Positions 25,321 through 35,325 of a stretch of 64,000 nucleotides of DNA are shown here, piece by piece (position 1 is the stretch's first letter; every line of letters starts with the position of its first letter). The notes under the pieces were generated by a model. That model saw nothing but the letters and a program-made list of their open reading frames with translations, was not told the DNA's origin and made no database searches. Origin of the DNA: Salinibacterium sp. PAMC 21357 (lineage in GTDB: Bacteria > Actinomycetota > Actinomycetes > Actinomycetales > Microbacteriaceae); the NCBI RefSeq assembly GCF_000247645.1, contig NZ_AHWA01000004.1, forward strand, positions 806,001 to 870,000, in the 5' to 3' direction. The position numbers and the translations under genes were made by a program.

Positions 25321-26211
25321 ATGGCGCTCGCGCCCCGCGTCGTTCTTGTTCATCGGCGCACGGAATACACCGAACTTCTCCAGCGGCACTCCACTGCAGG
25401 GCAAGCCGAGTTCTTTCTCACGTCGCGCGGTCGCAGCATCGAGGAGGTTCGAGAGCGGCACGAAGTGCTCGCTTCGGCGCTGACTTCGGTCTCGAACGCG
25501 CTGCCGGCCGAGCTGCGGCAAGCACGGGTCGAGCGCGCTGATCTCGACCGTTACCCGTTTTCGCCCGAAGACATCGTGGTGATCATCGGGCAAGATGGGC
25601 TCGTCGCGAACGTCGCCAAGTACCTCACCGGGCAACCAGTGATCGGCATCGACCCCGAACCCTCACGCAACTCGGGCGCGCTCGTAAGGTTCGCCCCCTC
25701 GGATGCCGTAGAGCTCATCCAAGCGACCATCCATCGCCGCCTGCAATTCAGTCAGCGCACCATGGTCGAAGGTGTGCTCGACGACGGGCAGCGGCTCGTG
25801 GCACTCAACGAGTTGTACTTCGGCAACCGCGGCCATCAATCGGCGCGGTATGCGATTACCCTCCCCAACGGCGCGCGCGAAGAGCAATCCTCCTCCGGCA
25901 TCATCATTGCCACCGGAACGGGAAGCACCGGATGGTCAACCTCCATCGCCTCGGATCGGTTCTTGACCGCCGAGCTTCCGCCGGCGGGCTCCGACCACTT
26001 GCGCTGGTACATCCGCGAGGCCTGGCCATCGCCCTCCACCGGCCGCTCCCTCACCGACGGAACTCTCACCAGCACCGAGCGCCTCGAAGTCGTTGTTCAG
26101 TCCGACACTCTCGTTCTCTTCGGTGACGGCATCGAAGCAGACCATCTCTCCGTCGGCTGGGGACAGAAGCTGACCCTGAAGACGAGCAGCCGCACCCTCA
26201 ACCTCGCGTAG
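25321..26211 (+). CDS. Diverged NAD-kinase-like protein paired with SPFH
   Basis: The 296-residue protein follows the NAD/diacylglycerol-kinase fold. The GGDGT nucleotide loop appears as GQDG (residues 90-93), the NE-containing strand as ALNELYFGN (161-169), and the nucleotide-binding loop as ATGTGSTGWS (197-206) in place of TPTGSTAYS. Changes in the first loop leave it uncertain whether it still phosphorylates NAD. It may act on another nucleotide or simply bind one. The tight two-base spacing to the SPFH gene suggests the two proteins work together at a membrane. Confidence 0.75.
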   Translation: MALAPRVVLVHRRTEYTELLQRHSTAGQAEFFLTSRGRSIEEVRERHEVLASALTSVSNALPAELRQARVERADLDRYPFSPEDIVVIIGQDGLVANVAKYLTGQPVIGIDPEPSRNSGALVRFAPSDAVELIQATIHRRLQFSQRTMVEGVLDDGQRLVALNELYFGNRGHQSARYAITLPNGAREEQSSSGIIIATGTGSTGWSTSIASDRFLTAELPPAGSDHLRWYIREAWPSPSTGRSLTDGTLTSTERLEVVVQSDTLVLFGDGIEADHLSVGWGQKLTLKTSSRTLNLA

Positions 26212-26289
26212 CCGACGTCGGCATTCTTCGTGAGGGCTGCGACGTCGGCGGTCTCCGTCATTTCCGTGATCTCCGCAGAAAGCAGCCGA

Positions 26290-26301
26290 TAATATTGCAC
26301 A
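26290..26301 (+). promoter_or_regulatory. -10 element of a probable leaderless promoter
   Basis: TAATAT at 26290-26295 is six bases before the ATG at 26302. Its good match supports the view that the broken gene downstream is real. Confidence 0.45.
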
Positions 26302-26696
26302 ATGACCGGACCTGAGGGCGCTTTAGGGGTGGTGCTCGAAACGATGTCCTGGGTCGGCCTCGTCCCCGGCATCCCGCTGCTCCTCTTCGGGTGGATCTTT
26401 GCTCTGCGGGCCTGCAATGGGTCGCGACCAGTGCCGAGGTTTTCGAGGCCGGAGGCTTTCAGGGCTTCCGCTGGTCCGATAGCGATGACAGGCAGCACTC
26501 CATCCTTCACGAGCCGTCTGAAGCTCCCATCATGGATGTCGGCACTCAAGTCGCTCTGTATTACGACCAGTGCCATCCCTCTCGGTGGAGTCTCGCGCGG
26601 CCCCGCCGCACGAACGGCGCCACCCTCATCGGCTCAATTCTCACCGGAATCGGCCTTCTGAGCGTCGTTGCGGGATTCGCGCTTATGGCTTTCTGA
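26302..26696 (+). pseudogene. Small membrane protein gene interrupted by a frameshift
   Basis: The first frame gives MTGPEGALGVVLETMSWVGL and a membrane segment ending GWIFAL. The second frame, one base back, gives a sensible continuation (TSAEVFEAGGFQGFRWSDSD, then a second membrane segment IGSILTGIGLLSVVAGFALM at the end). Each half looks like protein only in its own frame, so one base seems to be missing between about 26395 and 26425. The whole would be about 131 residues, with two membrane segments and a beta-rich middle. It may be a real loss or a sequence error; function unknown. Confidence 0.6.
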
Positions 26697-26876
26697 GGCT
26701 GCGAAGTATCCGACCCCGCGGCGTCGATGGCGCTCACTGCATCCGCAGGAATGGGCGATCGCCTCTTTCACGTCAGACCCGTTCACAGGGACGGGCCGTT
26801 AGTGAAGACTGCCTATGCGTAGTGAGTGTCCGAAGTCTGCAGCCTCCGGACCGTTCTTCCGCGCCTGCGGTGCGGG

Positions 26877-27638
26877 CTACCCCAGTTGGGCGTCAGCGTA
26901 CGTGGCCATGGCGTCGCGGTAGTACTCCGCTAGTCCAGGGGCGATCTCCTCGTAGGTGCTGCGGAATCGTGCATCGTCGACATACATCTGACCCAGATTT
27001 TTGAATGCCTCCGCCGTTGGGGTCCACATGCGACAGATCGCCCGATAGGCGGCATCCACCTCGGCTTGCACCGCAGCAGCGCCTCCATCCACGCCGGCGG
27101 CCATGAACTCGGCCATTCGGATCATTGCCGCCGTTTGCTCGCGTTGCATCCGCTCGGTGTCCGTGGCGCTGAGCGTATCCGTGAACTGCTTGGCCTGCTC
27201 CCACTGCTGAGGCCAATTCTCGCGGGCCTCAGCGTCGTACCGAGTTGAGTCGAAGCCTTCGAAGAGGTTCTCCGGCCGATTGATTTTCGTCATTCCTTCT
27301 CGTCCTTTCTCACTGGTGAGTTCATCGATCGTGCGGGCGACGGTGGCCGCGACTCGCCCCAGTCGCTCCTGCTCGCGCAAGAGCTGCTGATGGTGGCCCT
27401 GCAGCATCCGGATCGGATTCTCCTGCCGATCCAAGATCTTTCGAATCTCGCTCAGCCCGAGGTCCAGTTCCCGCAGCACCAATATCTGCTGCAGCCGAAG
27501 CAGGTCCGCTTGTTCGTAGAAGCGGTAGCCGTTGCTGGCAGTTCCTGCTGGTGGCAACAGGCCAATATCGTCGTAGTGACGAAGCGTCCGCGAACTCACC
27601 TTGGACATTCGAGCGACCTCAGCAATTGACCAAGACAC
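26877..27638 (-). CDS. MerR-family regulator with TipAS-type effector domain
   Basis: The 253-residue protein has a MerR DNA-binding domain (SIAEVARMSKVSSRTLRHYDDIGLLPP, read as two helices and a wing), a dimer coiled coil (about 80-110) and a C-terminal helical domain of about 140 residues that fits the TipAS antibiotic-recognition fold (ENWPQQWEQAKQF, then YVDDARFRSTYEEI). TipA relatives sense large peptide antibiotics or other hydrophobic drugs and activate resistance genes. It appears to drive its own promoter, which lies in the gap to purL. The GTG at 27638 has GGAGG upstream. Confidence 0.87.
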   Translation of the reverse strand: MSWSIAEVARMSKVSSRTLRHYDDIGLLPPAGTASNGYRFYEQADLLRLQQILVLRELDLGLSEIRKILDRQENPIRMLQGHHQQLLREQERLGRVAATVARTIDELTSEKGREGMTKINRPENLFEGFDSTRYDAEARENWPQQWEQAKQFTDTLSATDTERMQREQTAAMIRMAEFMAAGVDGGAAAVQAEVDAAYRAICRMWTPTAEAFKNLGQMYVDDARFRSTYEEIAPGLAEYYRDAMATYADAQLG

Positions 27639-27693
27639 GTGGATACCTCCTGCGCTTCACTCTGAACTCAGCCGGTCTTTCCGGCTACCACAG

Positions 27694-27724
27694 ACGTTAG
27701 ATGTTGACGCTGCGTCAATGTCAA
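27694..27724 (-). promoter_or_regulatory. MerR-type promoter with 19-bp spacer
   Basis: On the minus strand TTGACA (27724-27719) and TAACGT (27699-27694) are exactly 19 bp apart, too far for normal RNA polymerase use. The spacer holds the dyad TTGACGC-N-GCGTCAA (27704-27718). This is the classical MerR arrangement, in which the bound activator twists the DNA to align the two boxes. Confidence 0.75.
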
Positions 27725-27863
27725 CACCAGCATCCAGACTCCGAATGCCCCCGAGTGCACTCGCACGAGCAAGACGGCGAGCGGACGCTGGCGTGACGGG
27801 CTGCCGCCCCGCTTGGCCAAGCGCGACACCAACCCCAGCCTAGGTAGACTGGAGGCGGCCGGC

Positions 27864-30214
27864 GTGAGCACCCCGGCATCCACCATCTTCTGGGAGAAGC
27901 CCCTCGTGACTGACGTCTCAACCAATTCCCGCCAGCATGTTGCCGACACGGTGTCGAACGCCGCCGCAACTCCCGAGAAAGAGCAGCCTTACGGCGCCCT
28001 CGGCCTCAAGCCTGACGAGTACGCGAAGATCCGCGAGATTCTGGGCCGCCGCCCCACCAGTGGTGAGCTCGCCATGTACTCCGTCATGTGGAGCGAGCAC
28101 TGCTCTACAAGTCCTCCAAGAACTACCTTCGCCAGTTTGGCAAGAAGGTCAGCGAGAACATGACCAAGAACCTCATGGTTGGCATGGGCGAAAACGCTGG
28201 CGTCATTGATGTCGGCGAAGGCTGGGCTGTGACCTTCAAGATCGAAAGCCACAACCATCCCAGCTACATCGAACCCTTCCAAGGCGCTGCAACCGGTGTC
28301 GGTGGAATTGTTCGCGACATCATTTCCATGGGTGCTCGCCCCGTTGCTGTGATGGATGCGCTCCGCTTCGGCGCCATCGACAATCCAGACACCGCCCGCG
28401 TTGCTAAGGGTGTCGTCTCGGGCATCAGCTTCTACGGCAACTGCCTCGGCCTGCCCAACATCGGCGGCGAAACCTACTTCGACTCCGTCTACCAAGCCAA
28501 CCCGCTCGTCAACGCACTCGCCGTGGGAGTGCTGCGCCACGAAGACCTGCACCTGGCTAACGCTCGCGGTGTGGGCAACAAGGTTGTGCTGTTCGGTGCC
28601 CGCACCGGTGGCGATGGCATCGGCGGAGCATCCATCCTCGCCTCCGATTCCTTTTCCGAAGGCGGCCCGACCAAGCGCCCTGCCGTTCAGGTCGGCGACC
28701 CCTTCGCCGAGAAGGTGCTCATCGAGTGCTGCCTCGAACTCTTCCAGGGTGACCTCGTTGAAGGCATCCAAGACCTCGGCGCTGCCGGCATCAGCTGCGC
28801 AACAAGCGAGCTCGCCTCCAACGGTGACGGTGGCATGTTCATCGAACTCGAGAAGGTTCTGCTGCGCGACCCCACCCTCACGGCAGAAGAGATTCTGATG
28901 TCCGAGAGCCAAGAACGCATGATGGCGATCGTGAAGCCCGAGAAGCTCGAAGGCTTCCTCAAGGTTGTTGAGAAGTGGGATGTCGAAACCAGTGTGCTCG
29001 GTGAAGTCACCGACACCGGCCGCCTCATCATCAACTGGCACGACGAAGAGATCGTGAACGTCGAGCCGCGCACCGTCGCCATCGATGGCCCCGTCTACGA
29101 CCGCCCCGTTGCGTACCCGAAGTGGATCGATAAGCTTCAGGCCGACAGCGCCTCGAGCCTCGCTCGCCCCAAGGACGGCATCGAGCTGCGCGACCAAATG
29201 CTGCAGCTGCTCGCGAGCCCCAACCTTACCGACAAGAGCTGGATCACTAACCAGTACGACCGCTACGTGCTCGGCAACACCGCTTTGAGCTTCCCGGATG
29301 ACGCCGGCATGGTGCGCATCGACGAAGAGAGCGGTCTCGGCTTCTCGGTCGCGACCGACGCCAATGGTCGCTTCTGCCAGCTCGATCCCTACGCCGGAGC
29401 CCAGATTGCTCTCGCCGAAGCATTCCGCAACGTTGCCGCCACCGGCGCCAACCCCGTTGCGGTTAGTGACTGCCTCAACTTTGGTAGCCCCGAGAACCCC
29501 GAAGTGATGTGGCAGTTTAGCCGCGCCGTTGAAGGTCTCGCCGACGGTTGCCTCGAGATGGAAATCCCTGTCACCGGCGGAAACGTCTCGTTCTATAACC
29601 AGACCGGCGATGTGCCCATCCACCCGACCCCCGTGGTGGCGGTGCTCGGTCTGATCCGTGACGTTGCTGAGCGCATCCCGAGCGGCTGGCAAGACGAAGG
29701 CAACAACATTTACCTGCTCGGCACCACCAAGGTCGAATTGGATGGTTCAGCCTGGGCCGGCACCATCCACGACCACCTCGGTGGCCTGCCACCCACAGTT
29801 GATCTCGCCGCCGAGCGCCGCCTCGCCGACCTCATCAAGGCCGGCAACGAGCAAAACATCATCGCCAGCGCGCACGACCTCGCCGATGGCGGACTCGCTC
29901 AGACTCTCGCGGAATCCGTCATGCGCTTCGGCGTTGGCGCTCGCGTGTGGCTCGGCGAACTGCTGGAACGCGACGGAATCGACGCCGCCACTGCACTCTT
30001 CAGCGAATCGACCGGTCGCATGATCGTCTCGATCCCTCGCGAAGACGACGTGAAGTTCCGCGGACTCTGCGAAGGCCGCAACTACCCCGCCGTGCGCATC
30101 GGAGTCACGGATGCTGCGGCACCCGCCCTCGAAATTCAGGACCAGTTCACGCTGACCCTCGAAGAGCTGCTCACGGCGCACCGCGGAACGCTCGTGGAGG
30201 CGTTCGGCGCCTAA
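27864..30214 (+). pseudogene. purL: purL, interrupted by a one-base frameshift (possible sequence error)
   Basis: This is phosphoribosylformylglycinamidine synthase subunit II, which makes FGAM from FGAR, ATP and glutamine in purine synthesis. The N-terminal part ([20 protein letters not shown] ... MWSEHCS) is in one frame and the rest ([27 protein letters not shown], then about 690 residues to the stop) is in another. The text reads TGCTCTACAAG where TGCTCCTACAAG would restore the family sequence, so one C is missing near 28105. Everything else is intact, which favours a sequence error over a true loss. The GTG at 27864 has GGAGG eight bases upstream; a later GTG at 27906 is possible. Confidence 0.9.
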
Positions 30215-30235
30215 TCCTTGCGGCGTCGGCGGCAG

Positions 30236-31846
30236 CTAAGGGTTGTCGCCGACGAGCATCACCCGCGGCACCGAGTCGACGAGTAGTCGCGTGTACTCGT
30301 GTTGTGGCTGAGTAAGTAGATCGATTGTCGCTGCCGCTTCGACGATCTCGCCTGCCCGCATCACGACGCTGCGCTCACAAACTCTGCGAACAACCGCAAG
30401 GTCGTGACTGATGAACAGGATTGTGAGCCCCCGCTGCTCGCGGATGTCCGAAATCACGTCAAGCACCTGGGCCTGAACCGATACATCCAGGGCACTCGTC
30501 GCCTCATCCATCACCAGCAGACTGGGCTCGATGGCGAGAGCACGAGCAATAGCGACCCTCTGCCGCTGACCACCAGAGAGCGTTCGCGGCAGTGCCTCGG
30601 CCTGCGTCGTTGCCAGTCCGACACTCTCGAGCAAGGCCAGCGATTGGTCTCGAATGTCTGCCATCCGGAGTCGTGGATGGTGCAGGTGTAGCGCATCCTC
30701 TACCGCCTGGCTTGCTGTCATCCGCGGATCCAGTGAGAGGTACGGATCTTGGAACACCATCTGCACCCGACGCGCACGATCTAGCCGATCGACACGTTTA
30801 CGAGGCCGCCCCTTCAGCGTATGGCCATCGATTGCAATCGTTCCGGCGTCTGCCCTTTCAAGCCCCACGATCATGCGGGCCAGAGTCGACTTTCCTGAAC
30901 CTGACTCCCCCACAACGCCGAGAGCATCTCCCTGACGAATCTCGAGCGTCACATTGTTCAGAGCGTGCACCGACTCACGGCCACGCGCGCGATAGGTTTT
31001 CGTGAGGTCGCGCACCTCCAACACTGCTGGCCCTGACGTGGTCGAGGGCGAGGCGGATGCTTCACCGGGCTGCACGGTGATCGTCGGGGTCGCCGCAACA
31101 AGACGGCGAGCGTACGCGGTCTCAGGGTGGAGAAAGATGTGGCGCGCGAGACCCTCTTCTTCAACCCGACCCTCGTTCATCACATAAACCCGGTCGCACA
31201 ACGATGCCGCAAGGTTCAGGTCGTGAGTGATGAACAGCAACCCCATTGAACGTTTGTCTCGCTGCTCGGCAAGCACTTGCAAGATTTGCGCTTGGGTAGT
31301 GACGTCGAGAGCTGTGGTCGGTTCGTCGCATACCAATAGCCGTGGCGAACCGGCGAGCGCGCCAGCGATCATCACGCGCTGCAGCATGCCGCCCGAAAGC
31401 TCGTGCGGATACTGGCGGAGATGGTCCAGTGGTCTCGGCATGTCAACTGCGGCGAGTACCTCGATGGCGCGTTCCCGAGCGCGCGCAGCAGGCCAGCCTT
31501 CACCGAGCCGGAGAGCCTCGGTGAGATGATCTCCTATCGTGCGCATCGGATTGATGCCGGCCCGGGGATCCTGGAAAACCATCGCCGCGGTCGAGCGGCG
31601 AAGCGCCAGCAGTTGCTTGGGCCTCATTGTGAGCACATCGGCGCCCTCGACGAGCACCTCTCCGGACGTCGCCGCGCGCGACGGCAGCAGTCCGAGCACG
31701 GACTGTGCGGTCAGTGACTTGCCGGAGCCAGACTCGCCCACGAGAGCCACTGTCTCCCCGACGCCGACCGTGAGATCGATGCCGTGGAGGAGGCGTTTTC
31801 CGGTGGGAAGGTCGAGGGTAAGTCCGGAAATCTCTAAGAGTGTCAT
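30236..31846 (-). CDS. Fused DppD-DppF-like dual ATPase of a peptide-type ABC importer
   Basis: The 536-residue protein has two complete ABC domains: the first with Walker A GESGSGKS (about residues 38-45), signature LSGGMLQR and Walker B LLVCDEP; the second with GESGSGKS (about 315-322), LSGGQRQR and LLVMDEA. In many peptide importers these are two genes; fusion is common in Actinobacteria. It powers the import complex encoded upstream. Its ATG overlaps the permease stop by four bases. It is the last gene of the operon running from 36987 down. Confidence 0.88.
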   Translation of the reverse strand: MTLLEISGLTLDLPTGKRLLHGIDLTVGVGETVALVGESGSGKSLTAQSVLGLLPSRAATSGEVLVEGADVLTMRPKQLLALRRSTAAMVFQDPRAGINPMRTIGDHLTEALRLGEGWPAARARERAIEVLAAVDMPRPLDHLRQYPHELSGGMLQRVMIAGALAGSPRLLVCDEPTTALDVTTQAQILQVLAEQRDKRSMGLLFITHDLNLAASLCDRVYVMNEGRVEEEGLARHIFLHPETAYARRLVAATPTITVQPGEASASPSTTSGPAVLEVRDLTKTYRARGRESVHALNNVTLEIRQGDALGVVGESGSGKSTLARMIVGLERADAGTIAIDGHTLKGRPRKRVDRLDRARRVQMVFQDPYLSLDPRMTASQAVEDALHLHHPRLRMADIRDQSLALLESVGLATTQAEALPRTLSGGQRQRVAIARALAIEPSLLVMDEATSALDVSVQAQVLDVISDIREQRGLTILFISHDLAVVRRVCERSVVMRAGEIVEAAATIDLLTQPQHEYTRLLVDSVPRVMLVGDNP

Positions 31847-32708
31847 TCGAATGTTCCCCCGCCGATTCGCTCAGAGATCTCTTCGCCGATCACGTTGACG
31901 GCGACCACCACGATGACGACGGCGATGGCGGGAATCAGTGCCGGCAAAAAGTGTCCGCCCACCAGTCCGGCTTGAGATTCGTTGATCATCGCGCCCCAGT
32001 CCGCCGTCGGCGCCTGCACTCCAAGTCCCAGAAAGGAGAGCCCGGCCAACTCCGCGAGAACATAGCCGAAGTTCAGCGTCGATTGGGCACCGACGGTGGG
32101 CACCACATTCGGAAGTACGCGCCGAAGCGCGATCCAGCCACCCGAGAAACCTTGCACTCGATAGGCCGAGACATAGGGACGTGCGCGTTCCGAGATCACC
32201 AGCGAGCGGGTCAGTCGAGCGACGAACGGAGCGTAAGCGATACTCATGGCAATGACCGGCGCCACCAGTCCCTTGCCGAAGAGCGCGCAGCCAAGATCGC
32301 CACCAACAGGGCAGGAAACGAGAGCACCACATCGAGCAGACGACCGATTGCGGCGTCGATCCAGCCGCCGCGCCATCCGGCCACGAGCCCTAAGAGGATG
32401 CCGAGGATCGTCGAGGCGATCACGACGATCAGTGGCGCAAGCAACGCCGTTCGCGCACCGTAGATGATGCGACTCAACGTGTCTCGACCGAGCGCATCGG
32501 TGCCAAGCCAGTGGGCGAGGGTGGCGTCACCGTAGATAGCGCCGAAGTCGAGTTGATCGGGGTCATAGGGTGCCACCAGCGGTGCGAAGATCGCCGCGAG
32601 CGTGAACACACCGAGCACGACAACGCTGATCATCCAGCTCACCGAGACTCGGCGACGACGCGTCGACCTCATTACTTTCAGCGCCAGTGTTGGTGTTGGC
32701 CTACTCAT
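31843..32708 (-). pseudogene. DppC-like permease gene interrupted by a one-base frameshift
   Basis: The first frame gives a standard N-terminus (membrane segment, then APYDPDQLDFGAIYGD and LGTDALGRDTLSRIIYGAR). It fails after VAILAA. The second frame resumes with ALFGKGLVAPVIAMSIAYAP and the LPNVVPTVGAQ loop that contacts the ATPase, ending correctly at 31843. Inserting one C in GCTGCGCGCTC near 32287 restores the whole protein of about 288 residues. As both flanking genes are intact, a sequence error is more likely than decay. The protein is the second membrane subunit of the importer. Confidence 0.85.
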
Positions 32709-33658
32709 CGCCCTGCCTCTCCTGCTGCCGCGCGCGGATCAATCAAGGGTTGAAGCAGATCGACGATGGCATTGACGACGACGAACGCTGCAACAACGAG
32801 CAGCACGATCGCTTGCACAACGGGGAAGTCGAGACGGTTCACCGATTGCACGAGGAGCGATCCGACGCCAGCGATTCCAAAGGCCGACTCGACAATGGCG
32901 GTGGACACCAGAAGCCCGGCGATCAGCAGGCCACTGACCGTGAAGATGGGGCCGAGCGCGTTGCGGAACACGTGACGCCGAACGACGGTGAGGGGCCGAA
33001 GTCCTCGGCTTGTTGCGACCTGAACATGCTCGCGGCCGAGCTGTTCAACCATCGACATGCGGGTGATCTTGCCAATAAGCACCATGAACGAGATCGCCAT
33101 CGCGACGGACGGCAAGATCAGATGGTGAATGGTGTCGAAGAAACCGTCGCCCGACCCGAAGGCTGGGAACCAGTTGAGTTGAACAGCGAAGACAGCAATG
33201 AGAACAATAGCGCCGACAAACGGTGGGATCGCGCCGAGCGCGGTGAGAACAGTAAGGATCAATCGATCGGGTAGCCGCCCACGATTCAGGGCCGCGATCG
33301 TTCCGGCCACGATCCCCGTGACAAGAATCATTACGGCAGCCAGAGCGACCAGCCCGAGCGTTACCGGCAAGCGGTCCCCGATCACGGACGTCACCGCGTC
33401 CCGATACTGCAGCGATCGCCCAAAGTCGCCCTGAAAAATGCCGCCGATCCATTGCAGGTACTGTTCCCACGGCGGCAGGTTCAGACCGAACTGTTCGGTG
33501 ATGGAAGCGATGGCTTCTGGGGAGGGTTGGCGACCCCGCAAGAGAAAACTTACGGGGTCACCAGGAACCAGGAAACGGGAGAAGAAAATCAGGGCAGACG
33601 CAAGAACCAGCGTCAGTGTGAGTGACCCCAGCTTGCCCGCGACCCGACGGATGATCAC
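32705..33658 (-). CDS. DppB-like permease of a peptide-type ABC importer
   Basis: The 317-residue protein has six membrane segments, the family-typical N-terminal segment ending RFLVPGDPVSFLL, the LPPWEQYLQWIGGIFQGDFG periplasm-side loop, and the cytoplasmic coupling loop REHVQVATSRGLRPLTVVRR. It forms half of the import channel. It starts one base after the stop of the binding-protein gene and overlaps the next permease gene by four bases, so it belongs to the same operon. Confidence 0.9.
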   Translation of the reverse strand: MIIRRVAGKLGSLTLTLVLASALIFFSRFLVPGDPVSFLLRGRQPSPEAIASITEQFGLNLPPWEQYLQWIGGIFQGDFGRSLQYRDAVTSVIGDRLPVTLGLVALAAVMILVTGIVAGTIAALNRGRLPDRLILTVLTALGAIPPFVGAIVLIAVFAVQLNWFPAFGSGDGFFDTIHHLILPSVAMAISFMVLIGKITRMSMVEQLGREHVQVATSRGLRPLTVVRRHVFRNALGPIFTVSGLLIAGLLVSTAIVESAFGIAGVGSLLVQSVNRLDFPVVQAIVLLVVAAFVVVNAIVDLLQPLIDPRAAAGEAGR

Positions 33659-33659
33659 G

Positions 33660-35297
33660 CTAGCGCGCGCCGATCGTTGCTGCCCAAGGGAAGTAGAGCA
33701 TTGCGATAGAGGGAGCGACGCCGGTTACGCGCTCACCGAGGTAGACGCTGATCGGAGCCTCGTAGAGCGGCATCCACGGCAACTCTTGGTTGGCAATCTT
33801 CTGCAACTCTGCGGAATAGGTTGCACGCTCTTCTGGATCAGCCGCCGCAACACCCTCATCCACTAGCGAGTCATACTCAGCGTTGGAGTAATTGCCGTAG
33901 TTGGGAAACTGTCCCGTCTGCAGTACAGCGAACATTTCAAGCGGGTCAGGGGTGGAGAGGTACCAGGCCGTGAAGAACACGTCTGCACCCTCCCGAGCAC
34001 TCGGGTCAAAGAAGAGCGTCGAGTACGCTTCCGGGGTCACCGTGTCGATCGTCGCCTCAAGCCCAATCGACTGCGCTGCTGCTGCCGTCGCCTGAGCAAC
34101 AATGGCGAATTCGGCACCGATGGGGGCCGTGCGAATCACAATTTCTTCGCCAGCGACACCAGCGTCCTCGATAAGCTTCTTCGCCGCTTCGACGTCGTAC
34201 GGGTAGTCATCAAGCCCGGAGAATGCTTCCGCAATGGTGTCGGCACTTGCCTCGCCCCAGACGGACTCTGTCGTCAGCGCGTTGGTAACCGTTCCGTAGC
34301 CATTCTGGGCGGCATCCACAATTCCTTGGCGATCTAGGGCCATCATGAGCGCCTTACGAACATTCACATCACCCAGTGGGCCAGCGAGGTCGCTGACGAT
34401 CAGACTCGAGACGCTGGTGTTGAGACCAAAGTACAGATCACCGGATGACGACTGCAGCGAGCTGTACGCCTCGGCAGGGATGAGCCATCCGCCGTCTACT
34501 TGACCGGAAGTGAGGGCATTCACTCGGGCGTTCGGATCGTTCATGAATAGGATCTCGACCTCCGCAGCTTTCGCCCGCAAGGCTTGATCCCAGTAGTCGT
34601 CGTAGCGAGTGAGCGTCACTGATTCTCCCGACTTCCAGGACGTCAGCTCAAATGGGCCGGTGCAATTCACGAGTCCGGTGGAGTTTCCGTAATCCCGCCC
34701 GAGTTCGTCTAGGGTGGCAGCCGACTCGATTGCACCCGCGGCACCACTCATCCCGTAGTTGAATTGGGAATCTGGGCTAGCGAGGGTAACAGTGACCTCC
34801 AGCGGACCAGTCGCCTCGATTGCGGCGACGTTCTGATAGATCGAGTACCAGGACGATCCGATGTCGGGGTTGAGGTGGCGCAGCATCGAGGCGACCGCAT
34901 CGTCGGCAGTGAGTGGTGACCCGTCGTGGAAGGTCACATCGTCTCGGAGTGAGTAGACCCAGGTCACCGGGTCTGGGTTCGCGTAGGAGGACGCGAGCGA
35001 AGGAGAGATACTGAAGTCTGGGTTGAGTCGCAGCAGCGAGTCACAGACATTCGAGAGAACCTGGTTGTCCGCGTAGTCAAACGCATAGGCGTAGTCCAGC
35101 GAATAGGGCTCTGCGTACGAGACCCAGGTGAAGGAATCAATGTCGCCAGCCGGCGCGGGAGTTTGGGCCGTGAGCTCGAACGAGACCGATCCGGTTGAAC
35201 CAGTGTCTGCCGCTGGCGCAGAGCACGAGGTCAGCGCCAGCGCGGCGGCGAGAGCGATCGTGGGTATTACGGTGAGCTGTGTTCTGGGTAGTGACAT
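33660..35297 (-). CDS. Family 5 extracellular solute-binding lipoprotein (peptide type)
   Basis: The 545-residue protein begins with a short positive stretch and a hydrophobic segment ending in the lipobox LTSC (Cys 25), so it is anchored outside the membrane. The body shows family features: YADNQVLSNVCDSLLRL, VYSLRDDVTFHDGSPLTADD and DVNVRKALMMALDRQ. Family 5 proteins bind peptides, opines, nickel or glycosidic compounds; the ligand here is not visible. The frame extends to 35456, but the ATG at 35297 has GAGGAG at good spacing and gives the signal peptide directly. It follows the amidohydrolase gene by 28 bases. Confidence 0.9.
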   Translation of the reverse strand: MSLPRTQLTVIPTIALAAALALTSCSAPAADTGSTGSVSFELTAQTPAPAGDIDSFTWVSYAEPYSLDYAYAFDYADNQVLSNVCDSLLRLNPDFSISPSLASSYANPDPVTWVYSLRDDVTFHDGSPLTADDAVASMLRHLNPDIGSSWYSIYQNVAAIEATGPLEVTVTLASPDSQFNYGMSGAAGAIESAATLDELGRDYGNSTGLVNCTGPFELTSWKSGESVTLTRYDDYWDQALRAKAAEVEILFMNDPNARVNALTSGQVDGGWLIPAEAYSSLQSSSGDLYFGLNTSVSSLIVSDLAGPLGDVNVRKALMMALDRQGIVDAAQNGYGTVTNALTTESVWGEASADTIAEAFSGLDDYPYDVEAAKKLIEDAGVAGEEIVIRTAPIGAEFAIVAQATAAAAQSIGLEATIDTVTPEAYSTLFFDPSAREGADVFFTAWYLSTPDPLEMFAVLQTGQFPNYGNYSNAEYDSLVDEGVAAADPEERATYSAELQKIANQELPWMPLYEAPISVYLGERVTGVAPSIAMLYFPWAATIGAR

Positions 35298-35325
35298 GTC
35301 ATGCTCCTCTATGGGGTGCTTGCGG

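Noticed and set aside
27989-29692. A 567-codon open frame antisense to purL
   Set aside because: It is composed of the GC-rich complement of a highly conserved enzyme gene, has no recognisable domain and begins and ends without signals. It is a shadow of purL codon bias.
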